From: Parolsenella sp958406235
Lineage (GTDB): Bacteria > Actinomycetota > Coriobacteriia > Coriobacteriales > Atopobiaceae
Reading direction: 5' to 3'
Assembly: GCF_039062465.1 (NCBI RefSeq)
Contig: NZ_JBCLNF010000001.1
Location: forward strand, 248,001-312,000
Length of the DNA: 64,000 nucleotides
The first letter of the stretch is position 1. Each line of letters starts with the position of its first letter. Of the stretch, positions 8,963 through 17,345 are shown piece after piece. The notes below the pieces were generated by a model. The model saw only the letters and a list, made by a program, of their open reading frames with translations, was not told the origin of the DNA and searched no databases. A program made the position numbers and the translations under genes.

Positions 8963-9086
8963 GGCGGCACCAATTGCCGCCGTCGTCTCGACGCCCATCT
9001 GAGGCGTCGACTAGGGAGAGGATATCGCGTCCAAGCGTGAGCAAATGACTACGAATCCGCATACATATAGTCTTCGCAAATGACTA
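8963..9086 (-). promoter_or_regulatory. ppdK leader hairpins and upstream 11-bp direct repeat
   Basis: GGCGGCA (8963-8969) pairs with TGCCGCC (8975-8981), and GACGCC (8990-8995) with GGCGTC (9003-9008), so the ppdK 5' leader can fold. Further upstream GCAAATGACTA occurs twice, at 9041-9051 and 9076-9086, exactly 35 bp apart. This could be a paired binding site for an activator or repressor of ppdK. I cannot place a convincing -10/-35 pair. Confidence 0.35.
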
Positions 9087-9244
9087 TCGATAAGTGAACA
9101 ACTAAAATCGAGCAGCGGTCTTGCGCTTTGTTACCCAACCACTCGCGGTGAGATACCTGCCGCTCGCGACAAATCAAGAGACTCAGGGAGCATCTGGGAG
9201 ACCTCGCGACCGGCCATTGCGCCTGATGCTCGACTGGCGTGCGG

Positions 9245-9326
9245 TTGGCGTGCAGCGGGCACGCGGTGGCATTGCGTTGGGCACGTGGTGGGCTTGCGGT
9301 GGTCACGCAGTGGGCACGTGGTGGGC
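9245..9326 (+). repeat. Degenerate short G-rich direct repeats
   Basis: GGGCACGTGGTGGGC occurs at 9279-9293 and again at 9312-9326 (33-bp period), with a looser copy beginning near 9257 (GGGCACGCGGTGGCA). No convincing coding frame covers the repeats. The function is unknown, and slipped-strand duplication in non-coding DNA is the simplest explanation. The rest of 9087-9426 shows nothing else I can name. Confidence 0.45.
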
Positions 9327-9426
9327 GCGGGCGTCTCGCTCTTGCTGCACCTGGCGTGCTGCGGACGTGCGAATTGACGCACATAGTGGCTTGGGCGCCT
9401 CGATTGTTTCGTGGCTGATAACTTCG

Positions 9427-9483
9427 TTGACATATCAAGCATCGACGCTATTCTCTTGATTCGTCAATTATTGATAAGTCAAG
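9427..9483 (+). promoter_or_regulatory. Promoter and MarR-type operator of the marR-ABC operon
   Basis: TTGACA (9427-9432), a 16-bp spacer and TATTCT (9449-9454) form a good sigma-70-type promoter. Directly after it, 9455-9483 is a 29-bp imperfect palindrome: CTTGA and TCAAT in the left half mirrored by ATTGA and TCAAG in the right. A second small dyad (TTGACATATCAA) overlaps the -35 box at 9427-9438. The palindrome ends 22 bp before the marR start, the usual place for an autorepression site. Confidence 0.6.
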
Positions 9484-9505
9484 CATTATCAAGAGGCGGA
9501 GTTTA

Positions 9506-9988
9506 ATGGGGGAAGATAAATATGCGGTTGGCGAGGGTTACTCCCTGGTTGACGCGCACATGGCTCTTTTGAGGGCGTTTCAGGCACAAAAGGCGCTGTT
9601 GAGGCCGTATGGGTCATCGCTTGGCCTTGCCTGCGGCCAACCCCGAGTCATCTCGTATCTGGCGGTTCACGAACGCGCCACCCAGCGAGAGATGGCATCG
9701 TTCTTTGGCATGGACCCAGCTGCCGTTTCGCGCATGCTCGATGCTCTCGAGAAGGGCGGCTTTGTCACTGTCGAGGCAAATCCAGGAGACCGGCGCACGA
9801 AGCGCCTCAAGCTCACCGATGCCGGTCGGGCGTTGGTGAAGCCGTGGGAGGAGCGCTGCGCCGAAATAGACGAGGCCATGCTTGATGGGTTTACTGATGA
9901 GGAACGCGAGTCTTTCATTGGATATCTCGAGCGTGCGAGGAAGAACATGGTGGCGCGTCGCGCCGAGGAGGCGGGCGTCCGTGAGTGA
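9506..9988 (+). CDS. MarR-family transcriptional regulator
   Basis: A 160-residue winged-helix regulator. The DNA-binding core reads REMASFFGMDPAAVSRMLDALEKGGFV (roughly residues 62-87), followed by the wing NPGDRRTKRLKLT typical of MarR proteins (D-x-R and RTK contacts). It presumably represses itself and the ABC exporter behind it through the palindrome at 9455-9483, and ligand binding or export-substrate stress would release it. The coding end overlaps the GTG of the first ABC gene by 8 nt, so the three genes form one operon. The ligand cannot be predicted. Confidence 0.9.
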   Translation: MGEDKYAVGEGYSLVDAHMALLRAFQAQKALLRPYGSSLGLACGQPRVISYLAVHERATQREMASFFGMDPAAVSRMLDALEKGGFVTVEANPGDRRTKRLKLTDAGRALVKPWEERCAEIDEAMLDGFTDEERESFIGYLERARKNMVARRAEEAGVRE

Positions 9989-11711
9989 CCTCAAAATCAT
10001 CTTTCGCTATTTCGGTCCGTATAAGCGCGACTTCATTCTGGCTGCCATCTGCATGGTCTTCGAGGGTACGCTCGAGCTCCTGATTCCCTACCTTACGGCG
10101 GGCCTTATCGACCAGGGCATCGTTGCGGGGGACATGAGCCACGTCTGGATTACTGGTGGCCAGATGCTCGCTTGCGGCATAGTCGCCATGGGCTTTGGCA
10201 TGGCGTTCGCCCGCTGCAGCGCTCGAGCGGCAATGGGTCTCGGCGCCAATCTCCGCGACGCTCAGTTCGAGGCGGTCCAGCGCTATTCGTTCGAGAACCT
10301 CGACCACTTTGACACGTCGTCTCTCGTGACGCGCATGACGACGGACGTCACCGTCATCCAGAACGCCTTCATGAACGGTTTCAGGCCCATGATGCGCGGA
10401 CCCGTCATGTTTACGGCAGGCCTCATCCTCGCCAGCATGCTTTCGGTACGTCTCGCCTGCGTCTTCTTCGTCATGCTTCCGCTGCTTGCCGTCGCCCTCG
10501 TTCTCATCGTCCGCCGGGTGGCACCGCTTTACGGCGTTCTCCAGGATGTTATGGACCAGCTGAACGACGTCGTTCAAGAGAGCGTCACGGCCATCCGCGC
10601 GGTTAAGGCGTTCGTGCGTGACGAGTGGGTCGGGGATCGCTTCGGGGCGGTCAACGGGGACCTCGCTGCCACTTCGACGAAGACCTTCGGCACTGCCGTC
10701 TTCAACCTCCCGCTTTTTCAGGCAACCATGTATACGAGTGACATCCTCATCCTGGCCTTGGGCGGCACGATGATCATGGCGGGCGAGCTGAAGGTCGGTG
10801 AGCTCACGGGGTTCATGAGCTACGTTCTTCAAGTCACGAACTCCCTCATGATGATCTCGAACGTCTTCCTGCTCATGACGCGTGCGCTTACGAGCGCTCA
10901 CCGCGTGGGCGAGGTCCTGCGCGAACAGCCTACGATCGCGAGCCCGGAGAACGCGATCGCGGAGGTTCCGAATGGCTCCATCGAGCTGCGTCATGCGAGC
11001 TTCAAGTACAACGCCGATGCTTCCGCTGACGTCCTTCATGACATCACGCTCTCGTTCCCTGCGGGTTCGACGGCCGGCGTCCTTGGCGGCACGGGGTCGG
11101 GCAAGAGCTCTCTCGTCCAGTTGCTTCCGCGCCTGTATGACGTGACGGATGGTGCCGTTCTTATCGGCGGTCATGACGTGCGCGAGTATGACGTCGCCGC
11201 GCTGCGAGAGAGCGTGGGCATCGCGCTTCAGCGTCCCGTGCTCTTTTCCGGTACGGTGCGCGAGAACCTTCTCTGGGGCCGTTCGGACGCTACGGACGAG
11301 GAGCTGCTGGAGGCATGCCATGTCGCTGCCGTTGACGAGTTCCTTGACCGAATCGGTGGGCTTGATGCCGACCTCGGCCAGGGAGGCGATAACGTCAGCG
11401 GAGGCCAACGCCAGCGACTCTGCATCGCCAGGGCGCTTGTGAGGCGCCCGCGTGTCTTGATTCTCGATGACTCGACGAGTGCAGTCGATATGGCGACTGA
11501 TGCCCGCATCAGGGAGGGGCTGCGCGGCCTCACCGACGTCACGAAGGTCATCATCGCCCAGCGCATCGCGTCCGTGAACGATGCGGACCAGGTCGTGATC
11601 CTTGATGACGGTCGCGTCCATGCCGTGGGCACGCCTGCGGAATTGCTTGCGACTGACCCAATCTACCAAGAGCTTTATCACACGCAGGTTGCTGAGGGGG
11701 ATGAGGAGTAA
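9981..11711 (+). CDS. ABC exporter half-transporter, degenerate-site subunit
   Basis: A 576-residue type I exporter half: six transmembrane helices (about residues 15-290), then an ATPase domain. The ATPase has Walker A GGTGSGKSS, signature VSGGQRQR and Walker B ILDDSTSAVD. Aspartate replaces the catalytic glutamate after Walker B, and the H-loop reads IIAQRI, with Gln for His. Both changes mark the degenerate half of heterodimeric exporters such as LmrCD and TM287/288. The GTG at 9981 is chosen because GAGGAGG precedes it and the upstream part of the frame overlaps marR. The partner is the next gene. Substrate is unknown; multidrug or peptide export is likely by family and by MarR control. 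Confidence 0.9.
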   Translation: MSDLKIIFRYFGPYKRDFILAAICMVFEGTLELLIPYLTAGLIDQGIVAGDMSHVWITGGQMLACGIVAMGFGMAFARCSARAAMGLGANLRDAQFEAVQRYSFENLDHFDTSSLVTRMTTDVTVIQNAFMNGFRPMMRGPVMFTAGLILASMLSVRLACVFFVMLPLLAVALVLIVRRVAPLYGVLQDVMDQLNDVVQESVTAIRAVKAFVRDEWVGDRFGAVNGDLAATSTKTFGTAVFNLPLFQATMYTSDILILALGGTMIMAGELKVGELTGFMSYVLQVTNSLMMISNVFLLMTRALTSAHRVGEVLREQPTIASPENAIAEVPNGSIELRHASFKYNADASADVLHDITLSFPAGSTAGVLGGTGSGKSSLVQLLPRLYDVTDGAVLIGGHDVREYDVAALRESVGIALQRPVLFSGTVRENLLWGRSDATDEELLEACHVAAVDEFLDRIGGLDADLGQGGDNVSGGQRQRLCIARALVRRPRVLILDDSTSAVDMATDARIREGLRGLTDVTKVIIAQRIASVNDADQVVILDDGRVHAVGTPAELLATDPIYQELYHTQVAEGDEE

Positions 11712-13561
11712 TGGCCGTCTATTCAACGAAGGGTGGCTCCTCGAAGCCAAAGAACCTTGGCAGCACGGTGCGCAGGCTGCTCGAGTACATGGGTGCGGCT
11801 CGCATGAAGCTCCTGCTTGTTGGCGTCCTTGCAAGTACGTGTGCCCTCTGCCAGCTTGCGGGCACCTATATGATCAAGCCCGTGGTGAACTGCCTGACCA
11901 CCCAGGATGTCGACGGCTTCAAGGCTGGCGTCGTGCTGGCGGCGGTCATTTACGTGGTCGGCGCGCTCTCCGCGCTCGGCTATACGCAGACGATGGTGAG
12001 GGCAGCGCAGCGCGTCGTCTTCGACATCCGCCGCGACCTGTTCGCGCATCTGCAGACGCTTCCGCTCAGCTATTTCGACCGTACCCGCACGGGTGACGTC
12101 ATGAGCTTCTTCACGAACGACGTTGACACGGTCTCCGAGGCGCTCAATAACAGCTTCGCGAATGTGATCCAGGCGGCCATCCAGGCCTTTGGCACATTGG
12201 TTCTGCTGTTCGTTCTCGATTGGCGCCTCACGTTGGTAACTGTCGCGTTTGACGTGATGCTCGTCGTGTACGTGCGTCTCGCCGGCAAGCGCAGCTCGGC
12301 ATATTTCAAGTCTATGCAAGGAACGCTCGGACATCTCGATGGCTACGTCCAGGAGATGTGCGCTGGTCAGAAGGTCGTCCAGGCGTATACGCATGAGGAG
12401 GCTTCTCTCGAGGGCTTCCGCGAGCATAACGAACAGCTTCGCGAACAGGGCACGGCTGCTCAGACCTACGCTGCGACCATGGTGCCCATCACGGTTGCCA
12501 TGACCTACACCAACTACGCCGTGGTGGCGGTCATGGGGTCCTTCCTCGCCGCGAGGGGCCTCACGGATATGGGCAGCCTCGCGAGCTACCTCGTGTTTGT
12601 TCGTCAGGCGGCTATGCCTTTCAACCAGGTGACCCAGCTCGGCAACTTCCTTCTCGGCGCTCTGGCCGGTGCGGAGCGCCTCTTCTCCGCCATGGACATC
12701 GAGCCCGAGGTGGATGAGGGCAAGGTCACCCTCGAGCACCTCGAGGCGAAGGAGGATGCTCCGGAGCGTGCCGCCGCCGGGGCGAGTGGCTGGGCCTGGC
12801 GTAAAGAGAACGGCATCCAGGTGCCCCTTGCGGGAGACGTCCGCTTCCATGACGTTACCTTTGGGTACGAGCCGGGCCAAACCGTTCTCAAGGACCTCTC
12901 GCTGTTCGCGAAGCCCGGCCAGAAGATTGCCTTCGTTGGGTCCACGGGCGCCGGAAAGACCACGATCACGAACCTCATCAACCGCTTCTATGACGTTCAG
13001 GCTGGTTCCATCACATATGACGGCATAGACGTTCGCGACATCGAGAAGGCGAGTCTCCGCTCGAGCCTCGGCATCGTGCTCCAGGACACGCATCTCTTCT
13101 GCGGAACCGTTGCCGACAACATCAGGTTCGGCAAGCTCGACGCCACGGACGAGGAGGTCAGGGCCGCTGCTCGCACCGCGAACGCGGACGGCTTCATCAA
13201 CCGCCTGCCCAAGGGCTACGACACGCTCGTGACCGCAGACGGCGCCAACCTCTCTGCCGGCCAGCGCCAGCTTCTGGCGATTGCCCGAGCGGCCGTGGCC
13301 GACCCGCCTGTCCTCATTCTCGATGAGGCGACAAGCTCGGTCGATACGCGCACCGAGGCCCTCATCGAACGTGGCATGGACGCCCTCATGGCGGGGCGCA
13401 CCGTCTTCGTGATTGCCCACAGGCTTTCCACCGTCCGCAATGCCAACGCAATTATGGTGTTGGAACAGGGAAGGATTGTTGAACGAGGCACCCATGATGA
13501 GCTCCTCGCGCAACACGGCGAGTACTGGCAGCTGTACCATGGAATGAGAGAGCTGAGTTAG
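11711..13561 (+). CDS. ABC exporter half-transporter, catalytic subunit
   Basis: A 616-residue partner half with six transmembrane helices and an ATPase domain. It has Walker A GSTGAGKTT, signature LSAGQRQL, Walker B ILDEATSSVD with the catalytic Glu, and IAHRLSTV with the switch His. So this half supplies the competent Walker B, while its slightly non-canonical signature (LSAGQ) faces the degenerate half. A linker of about 45 residues between membrane and ATPase domains (about 345-370) is longer than usual and Ala/Glu-rich. Its ATG overlaps the previous stop by 1 nt, so translation is probably coupled and a 1:1 heterodimer is expected. Confidence 0.93.
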   Translation: MAVYSTKGGSSKPKNLGSTVRRLLEYMGAARMKLLLVGVLASTCALCQLAGTYMIKPVVNCLTTQDVDGFKAGVVLAAVIYVVGALSALGYTQTMVRAAQRVVFDIRRDLFAHLQTLPLSYFDRTRTGDVMSFFTNDVDTVSEALNNSFANVIQAAIQAFGTLVLLFVLDWRLTLVTVAFDVMLVVYVRLAGKRSSAYFKSMQGTLGHLDGYVQEMCAGQKVVQAYTHEEASLEGFREHNEQLREQGTAAQTYAATMVPITVAMTYTNYAVVAVMGSFLAARGLTDMGSLASYLVFVRQAAMPFNQVTQLGNFLLGALAGAERLFSAMDIEPEVDEGKVTLEHLEAKEDAPERAAAGASGWAWRKENGIQVPLAGDVRFHDVTFGYEPGQTVLKDLSLFAKPGQKIAFVGSTGAGKTTITNLINRFYDVQAGSITYDGIDVRDIEKASLRSSLGIVLQDTHLFCGTVADNIRFGKLDATDEEVRAAARTANADGFINRLPKGYDTLVTADGANLSAGQRQLLAIARAAVADPPVLILDEATSSVDTRTEALIERGMDALMAGRTVFVIAHRLSTVRNANAIMVLEQGRIVERGTHDELLAQHGEYWQLYHGMRELS

Positions 13562-13613
13562 GCGGGCGTAGCCTGCCACGCGCTGTCGCGCGGTCGAGGA
13601 GGGGCGGGCAAAG

Positions 13614-14675
13614 TTGCTCAAGGCACGCAAGAGGGATGTCGAGAATCGTCGTCTTCGCGGTGTCAACCTGTCGGGTTGGCTCGTCCTCGAGCCTTGGGTG
13701 ACGCCGTCCCTCTTCGCTGGTACGGGCGCATTTTGCGAGGCCGAGCTTGCCAGTGTTATGGAGGACTCGCGCTACGCTGAGCTTCTCGAGCGTCACCGCT
13801 CGGCGTTCATCGACGAGGGAGACTTCGCCCGAATTGCCTCGCGTGGCTATGACGCGGTCAGGCTTCAGGTTCCTTGGTACGTCTTCGGCGAGGCGGGGCC
13901 CATGCCCGGCCCCTCCGAGGGCTGCCTGGACTACGTTGATCGTGCATTTGACTGGGCTGAGGCAGCTGGCATCGAGGTCCTCCTCGATGTCGCCGTCGTG
14001 CCTGGCACGGATTCCGCCTCGCCCGCGAGCTTCTTCGGCGATGTCGCCTCCTTCCGCCGCGCGGTTATCGATGTCGCCGCGGCGCTCGCATCACGTTACG
14101 CGGAGCGTGAGAACTTCCTTGGCATCGAGCCAATCGGCGCGATAAAAGGCCGCTCGCGTCGTGGGTTGTCCGTTGTTGAGGGAGTGCCGCCGCACCTTCT
14201 CCGCAACTTCTATCGCGATGCATACGAGGCGGTCCGCGAAGCTGCTGGAACGCGACCGATTTTCGTCGTGAATGACGCTGGATTGCCGGATGCGTGGCGA
14301 GCCTTCATGTCGCCCGCGCGCTATGAAAACGTGTGGCTGGATAGCCATGTGTTCCATTATTCGGACTCTATGAACGCAGCTGGTCCCACGGGCGTTCGTC
14401 GTCTCGTGAAGGATACGGAGCAGTATCTCGCTCGCACAAAGAAGAGTGGCCTGCCTGTTATGGTGGGTGAGTGGTCGAGTGCGTTGCCGCTGGCGGATGC
14501 TGGCATGACGCCGGAGGGTCGCATCGCGCTCGAGCGCGTATTTACGGCAGGACAGATGAGCGCCTTCTCTGGCTGTGTCGGATGGTTCTTCCAGACCTGG
14601 AAGACCGAGGGCAGGCTTTCGAGCTGGGACGCCCGTGTGGCGCTTTCGAGCTTCGAGCACGGAATGCTTGAGTAA
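13614..14675 (+). CDS. Glycoside hydrolase family 5, exo-1,3-beta-glucanase-like
   Basis: A 353-residue GH5-type barrel. The N-terminal RGVNLSGWLVLEPWVTPSLF closely matches the opening of yeast-type exo-1,3-beta-glucanases. The C-terminal VMVGEWSSAL provides the nucleophile (Glu286). The usual acid/base motif NEP is replaced by IEP (Glu172 in FLGIEPIG), so the conserved Asn is missing. There is no signal peptide, so the enzyme should be cytoplasmic and probably acts on short imported glucosides. The TTG at 13614 is the best available start, preceded by GAGGAGGGG about 12 nt away. It overlaps rsmI by 1 nt and follows the exporter closely, so it may belong to the same transcript. Confidence 0.75.
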   Translation: MLKARKRDVENRRLRGVNLSGWLVLEPWVTPSLFAGTGAFCEAELASVMEDSRYAELLERHRSAFIDEGDFARIASRGYDAVRLQVPWYVFGEAGPMPGPSEGCLDYVDRAFDWAEAAGIEVLLDVAVVPGTDSASPASFFGDVASFRRAVIDVAAALASRYAERENFLGIEPIGAIKGRSRRGLSVVEGVPPHLLRNFYRDAYEAVREAAGTRPIFVVNDAGLPDAWRAFMSPARYENVWLDSHVFHYSDSMNAAGPTGVRRLVKDTEQYLARTKKSGLPVMVGEWSSALPLADAGMTPEGRIALERVFTAGQMSAFSGCVGWFFQTWKTEGRLSSWDARVALSSFEHGMLE

Positions 14676-15592
14676 TGGGGGAACGCGTGAACGATAACGA
14701 GACGACGTTCGCGAGGGATGCTGGCGTTGAGCAGGCGCGTCTGGCGCAGCCCGGCGGCATGCTGTCGCTTGTTGGCACGCCGATCGGCAACCTGTCTGAC
14801 GCCTCGCCCCGAGTGATTGATACGCTTCGCTCCGCCGATGTCCTTCTGTGCGAGGACACGCGCGTGACCTCGAAGCTCCTTGCTCGCTTCGAGATTCGCG
14901 TGCCGCTTGAGAGGTGCGACGAGAACGTCATCGCCAACCGAGTGGAAGGCGTGCTCGCACGTGTCGCCTCCGGTTCGCGTGTCGCCTTCGTAAGCGATGC
15001 CGGCATGCCTGGCGTGTCCGATCCCGGCCAACGCCTGGTCGACGCCGCTCTCGATGAGGGACTCCCCGTCGAGGTGATTCCGGGACCCAGCGCCGTGACC
15101 TGCGCCCTTGTTGCTAGCGGTCTAGGCATGGACCATTTCTTCTTCGAGGGATTCCTGCCGAGAAAGGCGGGGGAGCGTTCGAGGCGTCTGACTGAGCTCG
15201 CGCCGATTCCCGGCGCGCTCGTGTTTTACGAGAGTCCCCATCGTGTGGTGGCGACGCTCGACTCCATTGCCGAGGCCTTCCCGGAGCGTCGCGTGGCTCT
15301 CGTGCGCGAGCTCACGAAGCTTCACGAGGAATGCGTGCGCGACCTTTCTGGCGAGCTCGCACGACGCGTTCGTGAACGTGGTGAGGTGCGAGGGGAGTGC
15401 GTCGTCGTCGTGGAGGGCCCGAGTGCGGAGGAGCTCTCTTGCCTGCGCGCAGCCTGCGCTTCTGGTCCTGCCACCCTGGAGGAGGCCGTCGCCGAGGGGC
15501 TTGAGGCCGGAGAACCCAAGAGTGCCCTGGCAAAGCGCCTGGCCAAGCAGTTTGGCATCCCAAAATCCGAGGTCTACGACAAACTCGTTTAA
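14675..15592 (+). CDS. rsmI: 16S rRNA (cytidine(1402)-2'-O)-methyltransferase
   Basis: A 305-residue tetrapyrrole-methylase-fold enzyme that methylates the ribose of C1402 in the ribosomal P site. Motifs are LSLVGTPIGNLSDAS, LLCEDTRVTSKLL, AFVSDAGMPGVSDPG and VIPGPSAVTCALVASG, all diagnostic of RsmI. The first 28 residues precede the conserved domain; the GTG at 14687 is an alternative start. The ATG overlaps the GH5 stop. The gene is followed by the inverted repeat at 15612-15648, which may end the transcript. Confidence 0.95.
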   Translation: MGERVNDNETTFARDAGVEQARLAQPGGMLSLVGTPIGNLSDASPRVIDTLRSADVLLCEDTRVTSKLLARFEIRVPLERCDENVIANRVEGVLARVASGSRVAFVSDAGMPGVSDPGQRLVDAALDEGLPVEVIPGPSAVTCALVASGLGMDHFFFEGFLPRKAGERSRRLTELAPIPGALVFYESPHRVVATLDSIAEAFPERRVALVRELTKLHEECVRDLSGELARRVRERGEVRGECVVVVEGPSAEELSCLRAACASGPATLEEAVAEGLEAGEPKSALAKRLAKQFGIPKSEVYDKLV

Positions 15593-15611
15593 CCCCGCAT
15601 GGCTGCAAAAG

Positions 15612-15648
15612 GAAACCTGCAAAAGGGACAGTCCCTTTTGCAGGTTTC
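15612..15648. repeat. Near-perfect palindrome, 18-bp arms with a 1-nt centre
   Basis: GAAACCTGCAAAAGGGAC (15612-15629) is followed by A and then its exact reverse complement (15631-15648). The inner GGGAC-A-GTCCC would form the hairpin loop. The preceding bases repeat CTGCAAAAGG (15603-15612). It lies 20 nt after rsmI, so it can serve as a terminator, but its perfect symmetry is more like a REP/MITE-type dispersed element or protein-binding cruciform. Only one copy is in the window. Confidence 0.6.
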
Positions 15649-15664
15649 TTGATGTTGGTCTGGG

Positions 15665-15832
15665 TTACCCGCGCTTCGAGCCCTGACGGCGGATGCCGCC
15701 CTTGTGGCCGCAGGCTTTGTTCGGGCCTATGCCCGCGCTGCGCGCGGGCCCGCCAAAGGCCTGGCGCCCAAGCTGCTGCTTTGGCGGCAGGGGCATATCG
15801 TAGTGGCGCTTGGCGCCGCTGGGCTTCGTCAT
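15665..15832 (-). CDS. Small basic protein, 55 residues
   Basis: A short frame of 55 codons beginning MTKPSGAKRHYDMPLPPK and ending GGIRRQGSKRG. The ATG at 15832 has AAGGAG 8 nt upstream (GAAGGAGACCAGCG). The product is strongly basic and Gly-rich, with one cysteine and no hydrophobic segment, so it would probably bind nucleic acid if it is made. It lies between the trkA terminator and the palindrome and is convergent to rsmI. I do not recognise a family. The support is only the ribosome site and the otherwise unexplained 350-bp gap. Confidence 0.4.
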   Translation of the reverse strand: MTKPSGAKRHYDMPLPPKQQLGRQAFGGPARSAGIGPNKACGHKGGIRRQGSKRG

Positions 15833-15938
15833 CGCTGGTCTCCTTCGCATTCCGACCCGCTTACGGTAGCGTCTTTCCATCGTGATTCCAAGCGCGCCCG
15901 GCACCGTCGTCGTTGCCAGCCGCGCCCATCTTCCTCAC

Positions 15939-15979
15939 AAAAATACCGCCGAGGCCAGCCCGTGGCTGGTCCCGGCGGT
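15939..15979 (-). terminator. Rho-independent terminator of the pump/trkA operon
   Basis: Read on the minus strand, ACCGCCGGGACCAGCC (15979-15964), loop ACG and GGCTGGCCTCGGCGGT (15960-15945) form a 16-bp stem with one mismatch, followed by ATTTTTGTG. It sits 43 bp after the end of the last trkA gene and is among the clearest terminators in the window. Confidence 0.85.
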
Positions 15980-16021
15980 CATGCGCCAAGCAATGGTGCG
16001 GGGCCTATCGAAGATCTTGCC

Positions 16022-16681
16022 TTACTGCAGCGAGTGGCTCAGGAAGTCCCTGCCCTGCTCGCTCGCGAAGGCGACCACGCGGTCACCGGCGCTAAACGCG
16101 GTGTCACCGTTGGGGATGAGGATGTTGCCCTCGTGCTCAAGCGCGACAAAGACCAGGCCATCGGGGATCTGGAGCTCGGCAATCGACTTACCCACCATCG
16201 CGGAGCGCGGGCGAACCTCGCCCTGGACGATCTCGTGACCATCCTTGCCGAGGCGCATGATAGTGAAGACGTCCTCCATGTCGAGGCCCTCTTCGACGGA
16301 CTTCGTGATGATGTCCGCCTGGTCAACGGCGATGTCGACGCCCATGGACTCATCGAACATCCAGGCATTTGCCGGGTTGTTCACGCGGGCGACGACGCGA
16401 TTCACGCCGTACTCCATCTTGGCGAGCATCGCGACCACGAGGTTGACCTCGTCATCGCCCGTTACGGCAATAATGACGTCGGCCTGGAGCACGCCGGCCT
16501 CTTCGAGGACATCCGGGCTCGAACCCATGCCCCTCACAACGGAACCCTCGGGCAGCTTCTCCTCGAGGCGCTGCGCAACGGCCTTCCTCGACTCGACGAT
16601 GCGAACGTTGTAACCGCGGTTGCCCAGCAGAGTGGCGAGGTAGGAACCAACCTTGCCGCCGCCGACAATGATGATGTTCAT
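16022..16681 (-). CDS. TrkA/KtrA-type K+ transport regulatory protein (RCK), second copy
   Basis: A 219-residue cytosolic protein with an N-terminal Rossmann RCK_N domain (MNIIIVGGGKVGSYLA, GxGxxG nucleotide loop at residues 7-12) and a C-terminal RCK_C domain from about residue 135. Such proteins gate TrkH/KtrB channels in response to ATP/ADP, NAD(H) or c-di-AMP. It lies 8 bp after the other RCK gene and has its own short ribosome-site gap. No TrkH/KtrB membrane subunit is in the window, so the partner must be elsewhere or the pair controls the P-type pump encoded upstream. Confidence 0.88.
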   Translation of the reverse strand: MNIIIVGGGKVGSYLATLLGNRGYNVRIVESRKAVAQRLEEKLPEGSVVRGMGSSPDVLEEAGVLQADVIIAVTGDDEVNLVVAMLAKMEYGVNRVVARVNNPANAWMFDESMGVDIAVDQADIITKSVEEGLDMEDVFTIMRLGKDGHEIVQGEVRPRSAMVGKSIAELQIPDGLVFVALEHEGNILIPNGDTAFSAGDRVVAFASEQGRDFLSHSLQ

Positions 16682-16689
16682 ACAGCCTC

Positions 16690-17343
16690 CTAATCCGTCA
16701 TGCCGAGCATGGCGCGGAACTTGCTTGCCGAGGTCGCCTGGACGGCGGCGTAGATGATGTCACCGTGGTCGAGGACCGTGCCCTGGGTGGGAACGAAGGT
16801 CTCGTTGTCGTGAGAGACGGCGACGATGCTAATCTCGCCAATGGCAGTGAGCTCGCGAACAGGACTGCCCTCGAGCATCGGCGGCACGTCGGCGCGAACG
16901 AGGCGCACGTCGCCGGAACCGATGCCGGTGACGTCATCGAGCTCGTTGAAGGTCAGGAGCTCGCAGACGCGCCTCACACCCCAGTCGGTGGTCGAGATGC
17001 TCTGGATGCCGAGCCTGCGGTACGTCTCGGCATTGCCGATCTCATACAGGCGCGCGATGACGCGCGGGACGCGATAGGTCTGTCGAGAGATACGGGCGAC
17101 GACGATGTTCGTCTCGTCAGAAGCCGTGCAGGCGATGACGGCGCTCGCACGGTCGATGCCGGCGGCAGCGAGGACCTCACGGTCGAATCCGACGCCCGCT
17201 ACGGTCTGGCCGCCAAACGTGGGGCCGAGCGCCTTGAGACGCTCGGGGTCCTGGTCGATGGCGCAGACCTCGTAGCCCTGCCTGTCGAGCTTGCGAGCGA
17301 GGCTCGTGCCCATGCGGCCCATTCCTACGACGATAACTTTCAT
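16690..17343 (-). CDS. TrkA-type K+ transport regulatory protein (RCK), first copy
   Basis: A 217-residue RCK_N/RCK_C protein: MKVIVVGMGRMGTSLARKLDRQG with the dinucleotide loop, an acidic residue (Asp33 in CAIDQD) at the end of the second strand that favours NAD(H) or ADP ribose binding, and a TrkA_C domain from about residue 130. It starts 2 bp from the ATPase stop codon, so the pump and the two regulators are almost certainly one operon. Divergence from the downstream copy suggests a heteromeric ring rather than a recent duplication. Confidence 0.88.
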   Translation of the reverse strand: MKVIVVGMGRMGTSLARKLDRQGYEVCAIDQDPERLKALGPTFGGQTVAGVGFDREVLAAAGIDRASAVIACTASDETNIVVARISRQTYRVPRVIARLYEIGNAETYRRLGIQSISTTDWGVRRVCELLTFNELDDVTGIGSGDVRLVRADVPPMLEGSPVRELTAIGEISIVAVSHDNETFVPTQGTVLDHGDIIYAAVQATSASKFRAMLGMTD

Positions 17344-17345
17344 CT

